Assembly (NCBI RefSeq): GCF_009910705.1
Contig: NZ_JAAAXJ010000005.1
Coordinates: forward strand, 124,001-188,000
DNA: 64,000 nt
Source of the DNA: Microvirga arsenatis
Lineage (GTDB): Bacteria; Pseudomonadota; Alphaproteobacteria; Rhizobiales; Beijerinckiaceae
Direction of reading: 5' to 3'
The stretch's first letter is position 1, and each line of letters opens with the position of its first letter. The translations under genes were made by a program, and so were the position numbers. Of the stretch, positions 30,909 to 38,209 are shown piece by piece. The notes under the pieces were generated by a model. The model had not been told where the DNA came from. It did no database searches and was given only the letters and a program-made list of their open reading frames with translations.

Positions 30909-32749
30909 CGCGGCGCTCCGGTCTTGGCGGCCTTGGCCTGGTCATGCCACCAGACCGTCGGGAAGGCGGCGCCGCCGTAGCGCGGCATGGTTTCGGGATG
31001 GCTGTAGCGGTCCCAGCGGGCGGTGCGCTGCTTGAGCGACGTCCATTGCGGGACGACGTAGTCGTGGGCGAGCAGGACCCGGTCGAGGGCCTTCGTGGCG
31101 GCCACGAGTTCCTCGCGGTCCTTCGCGAAGACGACCTTCTCGATCAGGGCATCGACCGCCGGATTCGCGATTCCGGCAAGATTGCGCGAGCCCTCGCGGT
31201 TCGCGGCCTGCGAGCCCCAGAATTCACGCTGTTCGTTCCCGGGAGACAGGGATTGAGGCCAGAGGCCGGTGGTGATGTCGAAGTCGAAGGACCGGGTCCG
31301 GTTGGTGTATTGAACATCGTCCACGGTGCGCACCGTGGCGACGATGCCGAGACGCTTGAGAACGTCCGCATAGGGCAGGAAGACGCGCTCGTCGTTGGGG
31401 CTGCTGCTGAGAAGCTCGACGCTGAAGACCTCGCCCTTGGCATTGACGCGCCGGCCGTTCTTCACCTCCCAGCCAGCTTCCTTGAGGAGGCGATCCGCCT
31501 CGCGCAGGTTGTTGCGGGTGGCTTCCGGCGAGTCGTTGACCGGGTTCCTGTAGGGCGCGGTGAAGACCGCAGGCGGAACCTTGTCCCGAACGGATTGGAG
31601 GATCTCCAGCTCCTTGCCCTCGGGCAGTCCCGATGACGCGAGCTCCAGCCCGTGGAAATAGCTCGAAGGCCGCTCATAGAGGCCGTAGAAGATCGTCTTG
31701 TTCAATTCCTCGAACGGAAAGGCGAGATTGAACGCCCTGCGGACGCGCTGGTCCTGAAACTTGTCGCGCCTGAGGTTCAGTACGAAGGCCTGCATCACGC
31801 CCGTCGCGCGGTACGGGAATTCCTCGAGCACCACGCGGCCTTCCTGCCGGGCCGGAAAGTCGTAGCCCGTCGCCCAGTTGCGGGCGCTGTTCTCGGAGCG
31901 GAAGTCGATGCGGTCGCCCTTGAAAGCCTCCAGCAGCACCGTGGCGTCGCGGTAGTATTCGTAGCGGATCTCGTCGAAGTTGTTCTGACCCACATTCACG
32001 TTGAGGGTCTCGCCCCAGTAATCCTTCACGCGCTCGTACACGGCGTTGCGGCCGGCCTCGAAGCTCTTGAGACGATAGGGGCCCGAGCCCAGGGGCGGCT
32101 CGAGGGTGGTCTGCGTGATGTCGCGCTTGCGCCCGTCCGGCGCCGTGCCCTCCCACCAGTGCTTCGGCAGCACGGTGAGCTGGCCCATGATCTGCGGCAG
32201 CTCGCGGTTGCCCTTCTCGTCGAAGGTGAACCTCACCTCGCGCTCGGCCACCTTCTCGGCCTTCGTGACGTTGGCGTAGTAGAAGGCATAGGTCGGGCTG
32301 TTGGTCTTGAGCGTCTCGAAGGAGAAGATCACGTCCTCCACCGTCACCGGCTTGCCGTCGTGCCAGCGCGCCTCGGGGCGCAGGCGGAAGGTGACGGAGG
32401 AGAAATCCTCCGGATAGGAGAACGCCTCCGCCAGGAGCCCATAGGCCGCGCTCGGCTCGTCGAGGGCGGAGGTGGTGAGGGTTTCGTAGATCAGCCCCAG
32501 GCCCTGCTCGGGGGCTCCCTTCACGCCGGCCACCACGATGTTGAAGCTGTCGAAGGTGCCTTGCGCCCCCAGGCGCACCAGCCCGCCCTTGGGGGCATTC
32601 GGGTTCACATAGTCGAAATGCTTGAACCCGGCCGGGTATTTGGGCTCGTCGAGCAGGGCCGCGCCGTGCCGCCACGGGGCTTCCTGGGCTGCGAGAGGCG
32701 TGAGGGCGAGGCAGGCAGCCAGGAGGCTTGGCAGGACAAGGCGGATCAA
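30905..32749 (-). CDS. Second YejA-like binding protein
   Basis: A 614-residue paralogue of the next gene, sharing FKHFDYVNPNAPKGG, PPLGSGPYRLKSF, VNVGQNNFDEIRYEYYRD and PTVWWHD. It has a Sec-type signal peptide (IRLVLPSLLAACLALTPLAAQ) rather than a twin-Arg one. The start is inferred as TTG 32749, with CGGGAG seven bases upstream. A GTG at 32800 would put 17 polar residues before the signal peptide and has no ribosome-binding site. It is first in the transporter operon. The two proteins probably widen the peptide range. Confidence 0.88.
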   Translation of the reverse strand: MIRLVLPSLLAACLALTPLAAQEAPWRHGAALLDEPKYPAGFKHFDYVNPNAPKGGLVRLGAQGTFDSFNIVVAGVKGAPEQGLGLIYETLTTSALDEPSAAYGLLAEAFSYPEDFSSVTFRLRPEARWHDGKPVTVEDVIFSFETLKTNSPTYAFYYANVTKAEKVAEREVRFTFDEKGNRELPQIMGQLTVLPKHWWEGTAPDGRKRDITQTTLEPPLGSGPYRLKSFEAGRNAVYERVKDYWGETLNVNVGQNNFDEIRYEYYRDATVLLEAFKGDRIDFRSENSARNWATGYDFPARQEGRVVLEEFPYRATGVMQAFVLNLRRDKFQDQRVRRAFNLAFPFEELNKTIFYGLYERPSSYFHGLELASSGLPEGKELEILQSVRDKVPPAVFTAPYRNPVNDSPEATRNNLREADRLLKEAGWEVKNGRRVNAKGEVFSVELLSSSPNDERVFLPYADVLKRLGIVATVRTVDDVQYTNRTRSFDFDITTGLWPQSLSPGNEQREFWGSQAANREGSRNLAGIANPAVDALIEKVVFAKDREELVAATKALDRVLLAHDYVVPQWTSLKQRTARWDRYSHPETMPRYGGAAFPTVWWHDQAKAAKTGAPR

Positions 32750-32851
32750 AGGCGTCTCCCGAACGATGAGGCGTCTGCTGTCAGGTACATTTTTGTGCAC
32801 CCGGGGGCGAGCGCAAGGGACAACGCCTGAAAGGCGGGACTGGCTAAAAGA

Positions 32852-32877
32852 AAAGCCGGGCCCGAAGGCCCGGCTTT
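32852..32877 (-). terminator. Intrinsic terminator of the cytochrome c gene
   Basis: A GC stem (AGCCGGGCC / GGCCCGGCT) is extended by AAA/TTT pairing with a short CGAA loop. On the minus strand it is followed by TTTTCTTTT, which is the right direction for the cytochrome gene. Confidence 0.88.
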
Positions 32878-32906
32878 CTGGAGAAATGGCATGCGGGTAG
32901 AACCGC

Positions 32907-33446
32907 TTACTGCGAGGCCGGCAGCGGGACGGGGCTGTCGGACAGGGTGCGCAGATAGGCGAGGAGGTCGGCGCGCTCCTGGGCCTGGCCGATGCCGGCG
33001 AAGGCCATGATGGTGCCGGGCACCGCCTGCTTGGGGTTCTGGATGAAGGCGTTCAGGAACTCGTAATTCCACTCGCCGCCCTTGCCCTTCAGGGCGCCCG
33101 AATAGTTGAAGCCCGCATGGGAGGCGACGGGACGCCCGACCACGCCGTAGAGGTTCGGGCCGACCTTGTTGGCGCCGCCGTTCTCGAAGGTGTGGCAGGA
33201 GGCGCACTTCTTGGCCGCAGCCTGGCCCTTGGCCGGGTCGGCCTTGGCGAGGAGGACCGGCAGCGGCTCGGCCGCGGCGGCAGGAGCGCCGGCACCGGCG
33301 GCGGCTTCCTCGGGAGCTGGCAGGTCGTAGCCGGGAACGGCAGGCTTCTTGGGAGAAAACAGGCCGCCGGCGATGACGTTGACGCCGACCACGAAGAGGA
33401 GCGAACCGAAAACGGCGCCCGCAATCTTGTTCGTCTCGATATTCAT
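32907..33446 (-). CDS. cycM: Membrane-anchored cytochrome c (CycM-like)
   Basis: A 179-residue class I cytochrome c. An uncleaved N-terminal helix (about 8-30) anchors it, followed by an Ala/Pro-rich linker and the haem domain with CASCH (about residues 81-85). The sixth ligand Met is in VPGTIMAF. CycM of Bradyrhizobium carries electrons from the bc1 complex to cytochrome aa3 oxidase. The symbol is by similarity. It is a single-gene unit, divergent from kdsB. Confidence 0.9.
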   Translation of the reverse strand: MNIETNKIAGAVFGSLLFVVGVNVIAGGLFSPKKPAVPGYDLPAPEEAAAGAGAPAAAAEPLPVLLAKADPAKGQAAAKKCASCHTFENGGANKVGPNLYGVVGRPVASHAGFNYSGALKGKGGEWNYEFLNAFIQNPKQAVPGTIMAFAGIGQAQERADLLAYLRTLSDSPVPLPASQ

Positions 33447-33717
33447 GAGTGAGGCTCTCCTCGCCTTCGGATAACCGGCGAAACCAGCGCAGCAGAACGG
33501 ATCCGCGGACAGACGCCCGCGACGGGGCGTTGCTTAGCCGTAGTCATGGGGTTTTGACAATGGGGTTCCCAGGACTTTTCGCCGTTCTCGTCGTCGCAGT
33601 TCGGCACTGCAACGTCGAGGGCCCGGCGAAGGTCCCGTGCGGCGGGGCTCTCGACCCATGACAAATGGTCCCTCCCTTGCTAAGGACCGCGCAGCTTTTT
33701 CCGTCGAAGGCCGCGTC

Positions 33718-34461
33718 ATGTCCGATCCCCTCGTGCTCATTCCCGCCCGCCTGGCCGCGACCCGCCTGCCGAACAAGCCGCTGGCCGACATCGCGGGCGA
33801 GCCCATGATCGTGCATGTGTGGCGCCGGGCCGTGGAGGCGGGGATCGGCCCGGTGGCGGTCGCCACCGACGCGCCCGAGATCGCGGAGGCCGTCGTCCGG
33901 GCCGGCGGGCGGGCCGTGATGACCCGGGCCGACCACGCCTCCGGCTCCGACCGCATCTTCGAGGCTGTGGAAAAGCTCGACTCCGAGGGGCGCCACGACG
34001 TGGTGGTGAACGTGCAGGGCGATCTGCCGACGGTGGATCCCGCCGCCATCGCCGCCTCCATTGCCCCGCTGTCCGACTCGTCCGTCGATCTTGCGACCCT
34101 CGTGGCGGTGATCGAGCGGGACGAGGAGAAGACCAATCCCAACGTGGTGAAGATGGTGGGGAGCCAGGTCTCCCCAGGCCGCTTCCGGGCGCTCTACTTC
34201 ACGCGGGCGACGGCCCCTTACGGCGATGGCCCGCTCTACCATCACATCGGCCTCTACGCCTATCGCCGCCGCGCGCTGCAGCGTTTCGTCGGCCTCAAGC
34301 CTTCGCCCCTGGAGATCCGCGAGAAGCTGGAGCAGCTGAGGGCCCTCGAAGCCGGCATGCGCATCGATGCCGTCGTGGTCGACGACGTGCCGCTGGGCGT
34401 CGACACCCCCCACGATCTGGAAAGGGCGCGTGCGATCATTGCGGCCAGGAGGACATCATGA
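33718..34461 (+). CDS. kdsB: 3-deoxy-manno-octulosonate cytidylyltransferase
   Basis: A 247-residue enzyme activating Kdo as CMP-Kdo for lipopolysaccharide core synthesis in the cytoplasm. Nucleotide site [21 protein letters not shown], then [28 protein letters not shown] and [15 protein letters not shown] 33718 has AAGG nine bases upstream and is preferred to in-frame ATGs at 33637 and 33658. The stop overlaps the pheA start, a link also seen in other rhizobial relatives. Confidence 0.95.
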   Translation: MSDPLVLIPARLAATRLPNKPLADIAGEPMIVHVWRRAVEAGIGPVAVATDAPEIAEAVVRAGGRAVMTRADHASGSDRIFEAVEKLDSEGRHDVVVNVQGDLPTVDPAAIAASIAPLSDSSVDLATLVAVIERDEEKTNPNVVKMVGSQVSPGRFRALYFTRATAPYGDGPLYHHIGLYAYRRRALQRFVGLKPSPLEIREKLEQLRALEAGMRIDAVVVDDVPLGVDTPHDLERARAIIAARRTS

Positions 34462-35312
34462 AGAAGATCATCTCGTTCCAGGGAGAGCTGGGCGCCAACT
34501 CGCACACCGCCTGCGTGCAGGCGCGGCCCGACTGGGAGGTTCTGCCGTGCCCGACCTTCGAGGACGCCTTCGCGGCGGTGAACGAGGGATCGGCGGATCT
34601 CGGCATGATCCCGATCGAGAACTCCATCGCCGGCCGCGTGGCCGACATCCATCACCTCCTGCCGACCTCGGGCCTGCACATCGTCGGCGAGCACTTCCTG
34701 CCGATCCACTTTCACCTGATGGCGATCCCCGGAGCCGATCTCGGCACGATCAGGGACGTCTACAGCCATGTCCATGCGCTGGGGCAGTGCCGCAAGATCA
34801 TCCGCAAGCTGGGCTTGAAAGCCCATGTGGCGGGCGACACCGCGGGCTCCGCGCGCGAGGTGGCGGAATGGAAGGACCCGACCCGCGCGTCGCTCTCGCC
34901 GCGCATGGCGGCCGACATCTACGGCCTGAAGATTCTGGCGGAGAACGTGGAGGACGAGGCGCACAACACCACCCGCTTCGTGATCCTGTCCAGGACGCCG
35001 CAATGGGCGCCGGCCGGGCAGGGGCCCACCGTGACCTCCTTCGTCTTCCGCGTCCGCAACCTGCCGGCCGCCCTCTACAAGGCGCTGGGCGGCTTCGCCA
35101 CCAACGGCATCAACATGACGAAGCTCGAGAGCTACATGCTCGAAGGCGAGTTTTTGGCGACCCAGTTCTATGCCGAGGTCGACGGCCACCCGGAGGAGCC
35201 GGGCCTCAGGCGCGCCCTGGAGGAGCTGGAATTCTTCTCCCGCGAATTGCGCATTCTGGGCGTCTACCCGGCCGATCCGTTCCGGGAGAAGATGGGGGAA
35301 GCGGCGGAGTGA
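34458..35312 (+). CDS. pheA: Prephenate dehydratase
   Basis: A 284-residue monofunctional enzyme making phenylpyruvate for phenylalanine synthesis. The catalytic domain (about 1-180) has [22 protein letters not shown] and the NTTRFVIL motif with its essential Thr. A C-terminal ACT domain (about 195-275, with the [14 protein letters not shown] region) should bind Phe for feedback control. There is no chorismate mutase domain. ATGA overlap with kdsB. Confidence 0.95.
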   Translation: MKKIISFQGELGANSHTACVQARPDWEVLPCPTFEDAFAAVNEGSADLGMIPIENSIAGRVADIHHLLPTSGLHIVGEHFLPIHFHLMAIPGADLGTIRDVYSHVHALGQCRKIIRKLGLKAHVAGDTAGSAREVAEWKDPTRASLSPRMAADIYGLKILAENVEDEAHNTTRFVILSRTPQWAPAGQGPTVTSFVFRVRNLPAALYKALGGFATNGINMTKLESYMLEGEFLATQFYAEVDGHPEEPGLRRALEELEFFSRELRILGVYPADPFREKMGEAAE

Positions 35313-35842
35313 CGATCCGGGTTCGCGAAGGGCGCGAGAGCGACATCGAGGGGATCGCCAAGGCCCATGTCCAGGGCTGGCGCGAATCCTACAAGGATTT
35401 TCTCAGCCCTGAGGCTCTTGCAGGCCTCTCCGTCGAAGAGCGGATGCGGATGTGGCAAAGGGCTCTGGCTGAGCCGGAACCTCGGGCCAGGCTCCTCGTG
35501 GCTGAAACGGATGACGGCGAGATCGTCGGCTTCATTCGAGGTGGACCAATCCGCAACAAGGAAGCCCGGCTTCTCGGGACCGAGGCCGAAATTTATGCGA
35601 TCTATCTGCTCGACAGGATCAAGCGGCAGGGCATCGGTCGTCGGCTGATGCACGGCGTGTTCGATCACTTGACGCATCAAGGCTTTCGCTCTGTCGGCCT
35701 GTGGGTCCTGAAGGACAACCTCGGGGCTCGCCGTTTCTACGAGGCCTTGGGCGGCACGGCCGGGCCCGAGCAGTCCTTCGACCTGCGCGGTCAGATCGTC
35801 ACCGAGGTCGCCTACCGGTTCGAACTCGCCGCGAAGGGTTGA
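35309..35842 (+). CDS. GNAT-family N-acetyltransferase
   Basis: A 177-residue acetyltransferase with the N-terminal IRVREGRESDIEGIAKAHV and the acetyl-CoA loop RIKRQGIGRRLM, then SVGLWVLKDNLGARRFYEALGG. The GTG start overlaps the pheA stop as GTGA. Substrate is unknown. Position suggests cotranscription with kdsB-pheA only. Confidence 0.88.
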   Translation: MTIRVREGRESDIEGIAKAHVQGWRESYKDFLSPEALAGLSVEERMRMWQRALAEPEPRARLLVAETDDGEIVGFIRGGPIRNKEARLLGTEAEIYAIYLLDRIKRQGIGRRLMHGVFDHLTHQGFRSVGLWVLKDNLGARRFYEALGGTAGPEQSFDLRGQIVTEVAYRFELAAKG

Positions 35843-35860
35843 ACCTGCTCCACCGGCCTG

Positions 35861-36046
35861 ACATCCCGGACGCCGAAGGCGAGCCGGGATCGCGTGCAGG
35901 AAAGGGCACGGACTACCCTCCCCCCTTTGCGGGGGAGGGTGGCGAGCGGAGCGAGCCGGGAGAGGGGGAGTTCTTCGCGTGAGCACGGCCCCTCTCCCGG
36001 CCTGCTGCGCAGGCCACCCTCTCCCGCTGCGGGGAGAGGGCAAGGT
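35861..36046. repeat. Family A half plus family B palindrome
   Basis: CATCCCGGACGCCG..GAGCCGGGATCG is followed by a complete family B element (arms CCCTCCCCCCTTTGCGGGG and CCGCTGCGGGGAGAGGG) almost identical in design to the copy at 4621. Confidence 0.75.
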
Positions 36047-36076
36047 GCGGGGATGTGCAATGTTCTTACTTTGTTC

Positions 36077-36105
36077 TTGACAGTTGCTCTAAGCTCGGCT
36101 ATAGC
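36077..36105 (+). promoter_or_regulatory. Near-consensus sigma-70 promoter with no gene after it
   Basis: TTGACA (36077-36082), a 17-base spacer and TATAGC (36100-36105) make the best-looking housekeeping promoter in the window. Expected start of transcription is about 36112. No ORF with a ribosome-binding site follows on this strand before the SRP RNA. Confidence 0.65.
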
Positions 36106-36111
36106 TACGGA

Positions 36112-36392
36112 CATCCTCGTCCGGTGAGGGGCGCGCTCGCGAGGCGTCGCAGATGCGGGACGGGGCGCGGTCCCGCCGCAGGTCTCGCAATCCTGTGGTC
36201 GCGGGAGGCCGATCCTGGCCTGTTCCAGGTCCGCCTGAAAAGAACCGCGCGTGACGAGCAGTTCGGCTCTTCACCTTCCACCATTATCCATCGAGCCGGG
36301 CTGCACGACACGCCACCCTCGATCTCACCTGACGGCTCGCAGCACCCGCTGCGGGCCCGAAGGTGCTGGATCTGTGACATGCCAAGCAACAG
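36112..36392 (+). ncRNA. Candidate structured small RNA
   Basis: About 280 bases downstream of the promoter contain a run of local hairpins: CGGAC / GTCCG at the very 5' end, GCGGGAC / GTCCCGC, CCTGG / CCAGG, GAGC / GCTC, and CGCAGC / GCTGCG near the 3' end. It lacks the tmRNA tag, the RNase P GAGGAAAGTCCGGGC signature and the SRP loop. No clear T-tract terminator is seen, so the 3' end is a guess. It could also be an unannotated leader or an inactive remnant. Identity is unknown. Confidence 0.4.
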
Positions 36393-36434
36393 TGTCATCC
36401 TGGACGGATCGCCTGCGGCGCCCGGGATGACGCC
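36393..36434. repeat. Short palindromic repeat (family A)
   Basis: GTCATCCTGGACGGATCG pairs loosely with GCGCCCGGGATGACG, just beyond the 3' end of nudC. It may act as the shared 3' boundary of nudC and the candidate RNA. Confidence 0.65.
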
Positions 36435-36450
36435 TCGAGCGAGAGGTCTC

Positions 36451-37353
36451 CTATTCCTTCACCCACTCCCGCAGCAGGAGGTTCGCGATGGCGATCGGGG
36501 CGGGGGCCAGGAAGCGGTCGTGGGCGCCCTCCAGCATGCGCCTGATGTCGTCCTTCGTGAACCAGCGGGCGTCCTCCAGTTCCTCCCCGTCGAAGGCGAT
36601 CTCGTCGGTCAGCGCCTCGGCCTGGCAGCCGATCATGATGTTCGCCGGGAAGGGCCAAGGCTGGGAGGCGAGATAGCGCACTGCGCCCACCCGGATTCCG
36701 GCCTCCTCGAAGGTCTCCCGGCGCACCGCATCCTCGATGGTCTCGCCCGGCTCCAGGAAGCCCGCGAGGCAGGAATACATCTTTTCCGGGAAGCGCGGCT
36801 GGCGGCCCATCAGGCATCTGTCGCCGCGGGTCACCAGCATGATGACGACCGGATCGGTGCGCGGGAAATGCTGCGCATTGCAGGCGGCGCAGTCGCGGCG
36901 GAAGCCGGCCTGGGCGGCCTCGGTCGGTGCGCCGCAATTGGCGCAGAAGCGATGGCGGCGGTGCCAGTCGAGCAGGGACTTCGCCATGGCGAGCATCCCG
37001 AGCTCCTCCGGCGGCACCAGGCCGCGCACGGCGATGGAGCGCAGGTCGACGGCGGCGAAGGCCGGATCGTCCTGAAACAGCTCGGCCGCCTCGGGAGGCG
37101 CAAGGGTCGCGACCACCGGGCGGTCGTCCAGGGTGCCGAGAAGCACCTGTTCCCGATGGGCGGGAAGGCGCCCCAGCGCCCCGTGAGGCAGGAGGCTCGT
37201 CCCCGGCTCCCCCGCCTGCAGGATCGGCAGATCGCCCGCCAGGATCACCATGGCGGCTCGCGGATCCTGCGCGGCCTTGGCGAGCGCCTCCGGGTCCCGC
37301 TCCGCGCTGTGGCGGACGAGCGGGTTCGTGATGTAGCCGATGGGTCGGGTCAT
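36451..37353 (-). CDS. nudC: NAD(+) diphosphatase (NADH pyrophosphatase)
   Basis: A 300-residue Nudix hydrolase. It has an N-terminal domain, a zinc ribbon with CANCGAPTEAAQ and DCAACNAQHFPR (four Cys), a Nudix box GFLEPGETIEDAVRRETFEEAG, and the NudC-specific SQPWPFPANIMIG segment after it. The family splits NAD(H) to NMN(H) and AMP and can remove NAD caps from RNA. It begins three bases after the HIT gene. Confidence 0.95.
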   Translation of the reverse strand: MTRPIGYITNPLVRHSAERDPEALAKAAQDPRAAMVILAGDLPILQAGEPGTSLLPHGALGRLPAHREQVLLGTLDDRPVVATLAPPEAAELFQDDPAFAAVDLRSIAVRGLVPPEELGMLAMAKSLLDWHRRHRFCANCGAPTEAAQAGFRRDCAACNAQHFPRTDPVVIMLVTRGDRCLMGRQPRFPEKMYSCLAGFLEPGETIEDAVRRETFEEAGIRVGAVRYLASQPWPFPANIMIGCQAEALTDEIAFDGEELEDARWFTKDDIRRMLEGAHDRFLAPAPIAIANLLLREWVKE

Positions 37354-37356
37354 GGA

Positions 37357-37767
37357 TCAGGCCGCCGCGAAAAGGGTGGCGGCGCGCTCGATCAGGGCGC
37401 TTGCCGCGTGGGGAGGGTAGGGCGTCCGGGTTCCGTGCCCCCAGACGGGGCCGGGCCAGGCCGGGTCGGAGCGGAAGCGCCCGATCACGTGGACATGGAG
37501 CTGGGTCACGATGTTGCCGAGCGCGCCCACGTTCACCTTGTCGGGCTTGGAGAGCTCCAGCATCACCTTGGTGGCGATGCGGATCTCCTGCATCAGCTGG
37601 GCGGCCTGTTCCTCCGTGAGGTCGGTGATCTCGCTCACCCCCGCGATGCGGGGCACCAGCACGAACCAGGGGAAGCGGGCATCGTTCAGGAGCAGGACCG
37701 AGGAGAGGGCGAGGTCGCCGACGGGGATCGTGTCGGCTTCGAGCCGGGAATCGAGCTGGAATGTCAT
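37357..37767 (-). CDS. HIT-family hydrolase
   Basis: A 136-residue histidine-triad protein. The triad is QLHVHVIGRFRSD, preceded by the VNVGALGNIVTQ helix. The typical FVLVPRIAGVSEITDL strand region is present. Likely a nucleoside phosphoramidate or dinucleotide hydrolase. ATG 37767 is chosen because the frame upstream lacks family similarity. It forms a two-gene unit with nudC. Confidence 0.9.
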   Translation of the reverse strand: MTFQLDSRLEADTIPVGDLALSSVLLLNDARFPWFVLVPRIAGVSEITDLTEEQAAQLMQEIRIATKVMLELSKPDKVNVGALGNIVTQLHVHVIGRFRSDPAWPGPVWGHGTRTPYPPHAASALIERAATLFAAA

Positions 37768-37814
37768 GGGGCTATGTAACCGAGCCTGCGGCACCGTGTC
37801 AGCAGCCCTGGTTC

Positions 37815-38032
37815 GTCATCCTGGACGAAGCGGAGCACTCTTCTCCCTCCCCCTTGCGGGGAGGGGCAGGGGTGGGGGTGGTGCGACCGGGTGAGCATTG
37901 AAACAGGTCAGGTGCTGTAGCCGCCTTCATGCCCTCTGGATCGAGTAAGGCGCACCGACCCTCCGACCCCTACCCTCGATCCCTCCCCGCAAGGGGGAGG
38001 GAAGAAGATGCAGCCCCGGGATGACGGCCTTT
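37815..38032. repeat. Composite repeat: family B inside family A
   Basis: Family A halves (CGTCATCCTGGACGAAGC at the left, GCCCCGGGATGACGGCC at the right) enclose a full family B palindrome (CTCCCTCCCCCTTGCGGGG / CCCCGCAAGGGGGAGGGA). It occupies the HIT-SRP RNA gap, which otherwise holds only the SRP promoter region. Confidence 0.75.
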
Positions 38033-38081
38033 GGATAAGTGTTTCCAACTTGCGTTTCCGGGCCGATGCCCTCATATAGCC

Positions 38082-38181
38082 GGTGGGAGGTTGGCGAGGG
38101 ACGTCTCACTCGCCAACCGGGTCAGGTCCGGAAGGAAGCAGCCCTAACGAGACCGAACGGGTCTTCGTCCAGCCTCCCACC
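38082..38181 (+). ncRNA. ffs: Signal recognition particle RNA (4.5S type)
   Basis: About 100 nt with terminal pairing GGTGGGAGG / CCTCCCACC, a second stem TTGGCGAG / CTCGCCAA, and the universal SRP loop GGTCAGGTCCGGAAGGAAGC. It binds Ffh and targets nascent membrane proteins. A TATAG -10-like element is directly upstream. It precedes dnaX, the usual alphaproteobacterial location. Confidence 0.95.
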
Positions 38182-38209
38182 TCAAAGATTCTCCAAAGCC
38201 TTGCAGTCG

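Noticed and set aside
36112..36392. tmRNA, RNase P RNA or 6S RNA for the structured stretch
   Set aside because: No tag-peptide frame, no GAGGAAAGTCCGGGC block and no long closing stem with a central bubble.
36105..36398. A 97-codon minus-strand ORF in the gap before nudC
   Set aside because: No ribosome-binding site, Arg/Pro/Ser-rich composition typical of noncoding GC-rich DNA, and it runs opposite to the strong promoter at 36077.
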